Below are positions 62,317-64,000 of a stretch of DNA of 64,000 nucleotides, one piece after another. The notes beneath the pieces were generated by a model that was not told the DNA's origin, made no database searches, and worked only from the letters and a program-made list of their open reading frames with translations. The position numbers and the translations under genes were made by a program. Origin of the DNA: VBCG01 sp044226535 (GTDB taxonomy: Bacteria > Pseudomonadota > Gammaproteobacteria > Burkholderiales > Casimicrobiaceae); NCBI GenBank assembly GCA_044226535.1, contig JBGAGT010000019.1:1-64000 (forward strand), given 5' to 3'. How positions within the stretch are numbered: the first letter of the stretch is position 1; every line of letters starts with the position of its first letter.

Positions 62317-64000
62317 TCAGGCGAGCGTTCGGACCTTTGGCTCGCGATCGAACATCCGCGTCGCGGCAGCCTTGAGGAACGAGCCGTCGAGCGGCGTGAC
62401 GCCAGCATCCGCGACCACGCCGGCCTTATCGAGCAGAAGCTTGCATTCGGGTGTGCATCCGATGGCCTTGAGATGCCCGAACGCGTCACGAACGAAGTCC
62501 ACCGCTGCAGCCTCGTTGGCCAGCTTCCCCACTGCCGCTTTGTCAAGCACCAGCGCCACGGCATCGAACAGCACCGAAGGCGATCCGGCGAGCTGCCCAT
62601 CGGCTTTTTGCGTCCCACCCTTGAGCTTGATGGCACCAACTCTTGGCGCGACGAGCATCGCCTTGGCGCCCGCGGCTTCGATGTCGGCCTTGACACGCAA
62701 CAGCACGGCGCGGTCGGAGCCTTCGTCGAACAGCACGGCCACCTTGCGGCCCTTGAGCGTGGGCTTCATCCTGGCAACGATCGACAGCGCCGGCGAGGCC
62801 CGCATGTCGCCGGTCGGCGCGGCGGCGGGCAACGCGGAGGGGAGCGGCAGTGCGAGTCCGGCAGCGATGCGCATCGCGAGGTCCTCGTCGATGTTGCGGA
62901 TGCTCGCGACGACGCGGCTGCGAACGTGCTCGAGCTCGACTTTCGAAAGCTCGAAGACGATCGCCGAGGCGATGTGAGCCTGTTCGATCGGCGCCTGCGA
63001 ACGGTAGAAGAGGCGTGCCTGGGTGTAATGGTCGGCGAAGCTCGCGGCGCGGATACGTTGCTTGAGTGCAGGATCACCGCCGACTGCCACCGTCCCTGCG
63101 CTCACGAACCCTCGTTGCGGCGATTCGCGCGGGCCGCCGTCCTCGGCGGCATCGTCCAGGCTGTTCGGCTCGTAGTTGGCGCGTCCCTTGAATACCTGTG
63201 TCTGCATCATGCCGTCGCGCTGGAAGTTCTGGAATGGGCATTTGGGCGCGTTGACGGGAATCTGGTGGAAGTTGCTCGTGCCGAGCCGCGATTTCTGCGT
63301 GTCGAGGTAGGAGAACAGCCGCCCCTGCAACAGCGGGTCGTCGGTGAAGTCGATGCCGGGAACCACATTCGACGGAAGGAAAGCGACCTGCTCGGTCTCG
63401 GCGAAGAAATTGTCGGGCCAGCGATCCAGCACCAGGCGGCCGACGATGGTGAGCGGAAGGTCTTCCTCAGGGATGAGCTTGGTGGCGTCGAGCACGTCAT
63501 AGGGCTGCGCGTCGGCAAAGGCCTGGTCGAACACTTGCAGGCCGAGGTCCCACTCCGGCGGGCTGCCCGAGGTGATCGCCTCCCACAGGTCGCGTCGGGT
63601 GAAATCAGGGTCCGCGCCGGAGATCTTCACCGCTTCGTCCCACAAGGTGGACTGCATGCCGAGGCGCGGTCGCCAGTGGAACTTCACGAACTTGGCCTCG
63701 CCCGCGGCGTTGACCAGGCGAAACGTGTGGACGCCGAATCCTTCCATCATGCGTAGCGAACGCGGCAACGCGCGGTCCGACATCACCCACATGATCATGT
63801 GCATCGTCTCCGGCATCAGCGAGACGAAGTCCCAGAACGTGTCGTGCGCGGACGCGGCCTGCGGGAAGCCGCGGTCCGCCTCCGGCTTGACCGCATGGAC
63901 GAGGTCAGGAAACTTGATCGCGTCCTGGATGAAGAACACTGGCATGTTGTTGCCGACCAGGTCCCAGTTGCCCTCGTCGGTGTAGAACTTGACGGCGAAG
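62317..64000 (-). CDS. Large-subunit catalase with C-terminal DJ-1/PfpI-like domain, 5' truncated
   Basis: 561 residues visible; the frame stays open past base 64000 so the N terminus with the catalytic His is missing. Heme-catalase segments: NNMPVFFIQDAIKFPDL, DTFWDFVSLMPETMHMI, HTFRLVNAAGEAKFVKFHW, and the proximal-heme region GRLFSYLDTQKSRLGTSNF with the Tyr ligand (normally RLFSYxDTxxxR). After residue VARMKPTLKGRKVAVL comes a flavodoxin/DJ-1-like domain of about 150 residues, as in HPII-type (clade 2) catalases. It detoxifies hydrogen peroxide. Convergent with the tRNA gene. Confidence 0.95.
   Translation of the reverse strand, partial: FAVKFYTDEGNWDLVGNNMPVFFIQDAIKFPDLVHAVKPEADRGFPQAASAHDTFWDFVSLMPETMHMIMWVMSDRALPRSLRMMEGFGVHTFRLVNAAGEAKFVKFHWRPRLGMQSTLWDEAVKISGADPDFTRRDLWEAITSGSPPEWDLGLQVFDQAFADAQPYDVLDATKLIPEEDLPLTIVGRLVLDRWPDNFFAETEQVAFLPSNVVPGIDFTDDPLLQGRLFSYLDTQKSRLGTSNFHQIPVNAPKCPFQNFQRDGMMQTQVFKGRANYEPNSLDDAAEDGGPRESPQRGFVSAGTVAVGGDPALKQRIRAASFADHYTQARLFYRSQAPIEQAHIASAIVFELSKVELEHVRSRVVASIRNIDEDLAMRIAAGLALPLPSALPAAAPTGDMRASPALSIVARMKPTLKGRKVAVLFDEGSDRAVLLRVKADIEAAGAKAMLVAPRVGAIKLKGGTQKADGQLAGSPSVLFDAVALVLDKAAVGKLANEAAAVDFVRDAFGHLKAIGCTPECKLLLDKAGVVADAGVTPLDGSFLKAAATRMFDREPKVRTLA

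Overview
The window is a 64 kb stretch of a high-GC (roughly 70 %) chromosome from a betaproteobacterium, most likely Burkholderiales. The evidence is gene content and order: an ECF sigma factor - DUF3619 - DUF3106 - RDD unit beside ilvBHC, psd, pssA and leuA, together with DUF3579 and DUF3563 genes, a bamE-dapB-carAB block, greA-yhbY-rlmE-ftsH-folP-glmM, and a monofunctional relA. It is dense core chromosome. I see no prophage, insertion sequence, integrase, plasmid gene or CRISPR array. Both ends cut genes: an acyl-CoA mutase at the left and a large catalase at the right.

Layout. 1-6.7 kb: end of a B12-dependent acyl-CoA mutase overlapping a ThDP enzyme, a duplicated gamma-carbonic-anhydrase-like protein, an exported SLH-like protein, a GntR/FCD regulator, ppa and a DMT exporter. 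6.8-9.1 kb: sigma factor operon on the minus strand. 9.4-18.5 kb: branched-chain amino acid and phospholipid synthesis (ilvB, ilvH, ilvC, cls, psd, pssA, leuA with a leucine leader peptide). 18.6-21.3 kb: molybdate uptake (modABC plus a short ModE). 21.4-30.4 kb: malate synthase, GNAT, yajQ, an Fpg-like glycosylase, argG, a Bug receptor, argF and a TPR-GGDEF protein. 30.5-46.7 kb: DUF3579, rpsT, murJ, fur, bamE-dapB, carA-gmhA-carB, greA, yhbY/rlmE, ftsH-folP-glmM. 46.9-53.6 kb: a BaeSR-like two-component system, relA, msrB, a LysR regulator and a DUF3563 protein. 53.7-64 kb: moeA and mobA, two DUF4242 proteins, an NnrU/MddA-like methyltransferase, a winged-helix/TPR regulator, a TTC38-like protein, moaA, tRNA-Ser(CGA) and a two-domain catalase.

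How it fits together. ilvBHC and leuA feed valine, isoleucine and leucine synthesis. argF and argG with carAB cover carbamoyl phosphate, arginine and pyrimidine supply. modABC with moaA, mobA and moeA covers molybdate uptake and cofactor assembly. cls, psd and pssA make the main phospholipids. relA, the GGDEF protein, fur, catalase and msrB are stress and second-messenger functions.

Two sequence-level patterns stand out. First, many promoter-proximal genes with no Shine-Dalgarno have a -10-like hexamer (TANNNT or a close relative) ending exactly six bases before the start codon, which would place transcription start on the start codon (leaderless mRNAs). Second, short palindromes of the GTCAT(T/C)CCCGCG...CGCGGGAATGAC type sit singly and in tandem between the ilv genes, after ilvC and after argG. 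Other points are a molybdenum operon whose ModE-type operator overlies its -10 while neither ModC nor ModE carries a molybdate-binding domain, a fused gamma-carbonic-anhydrase-like protein whose metal ligands are split between its halves, and gmhA inserted between carA and carB.
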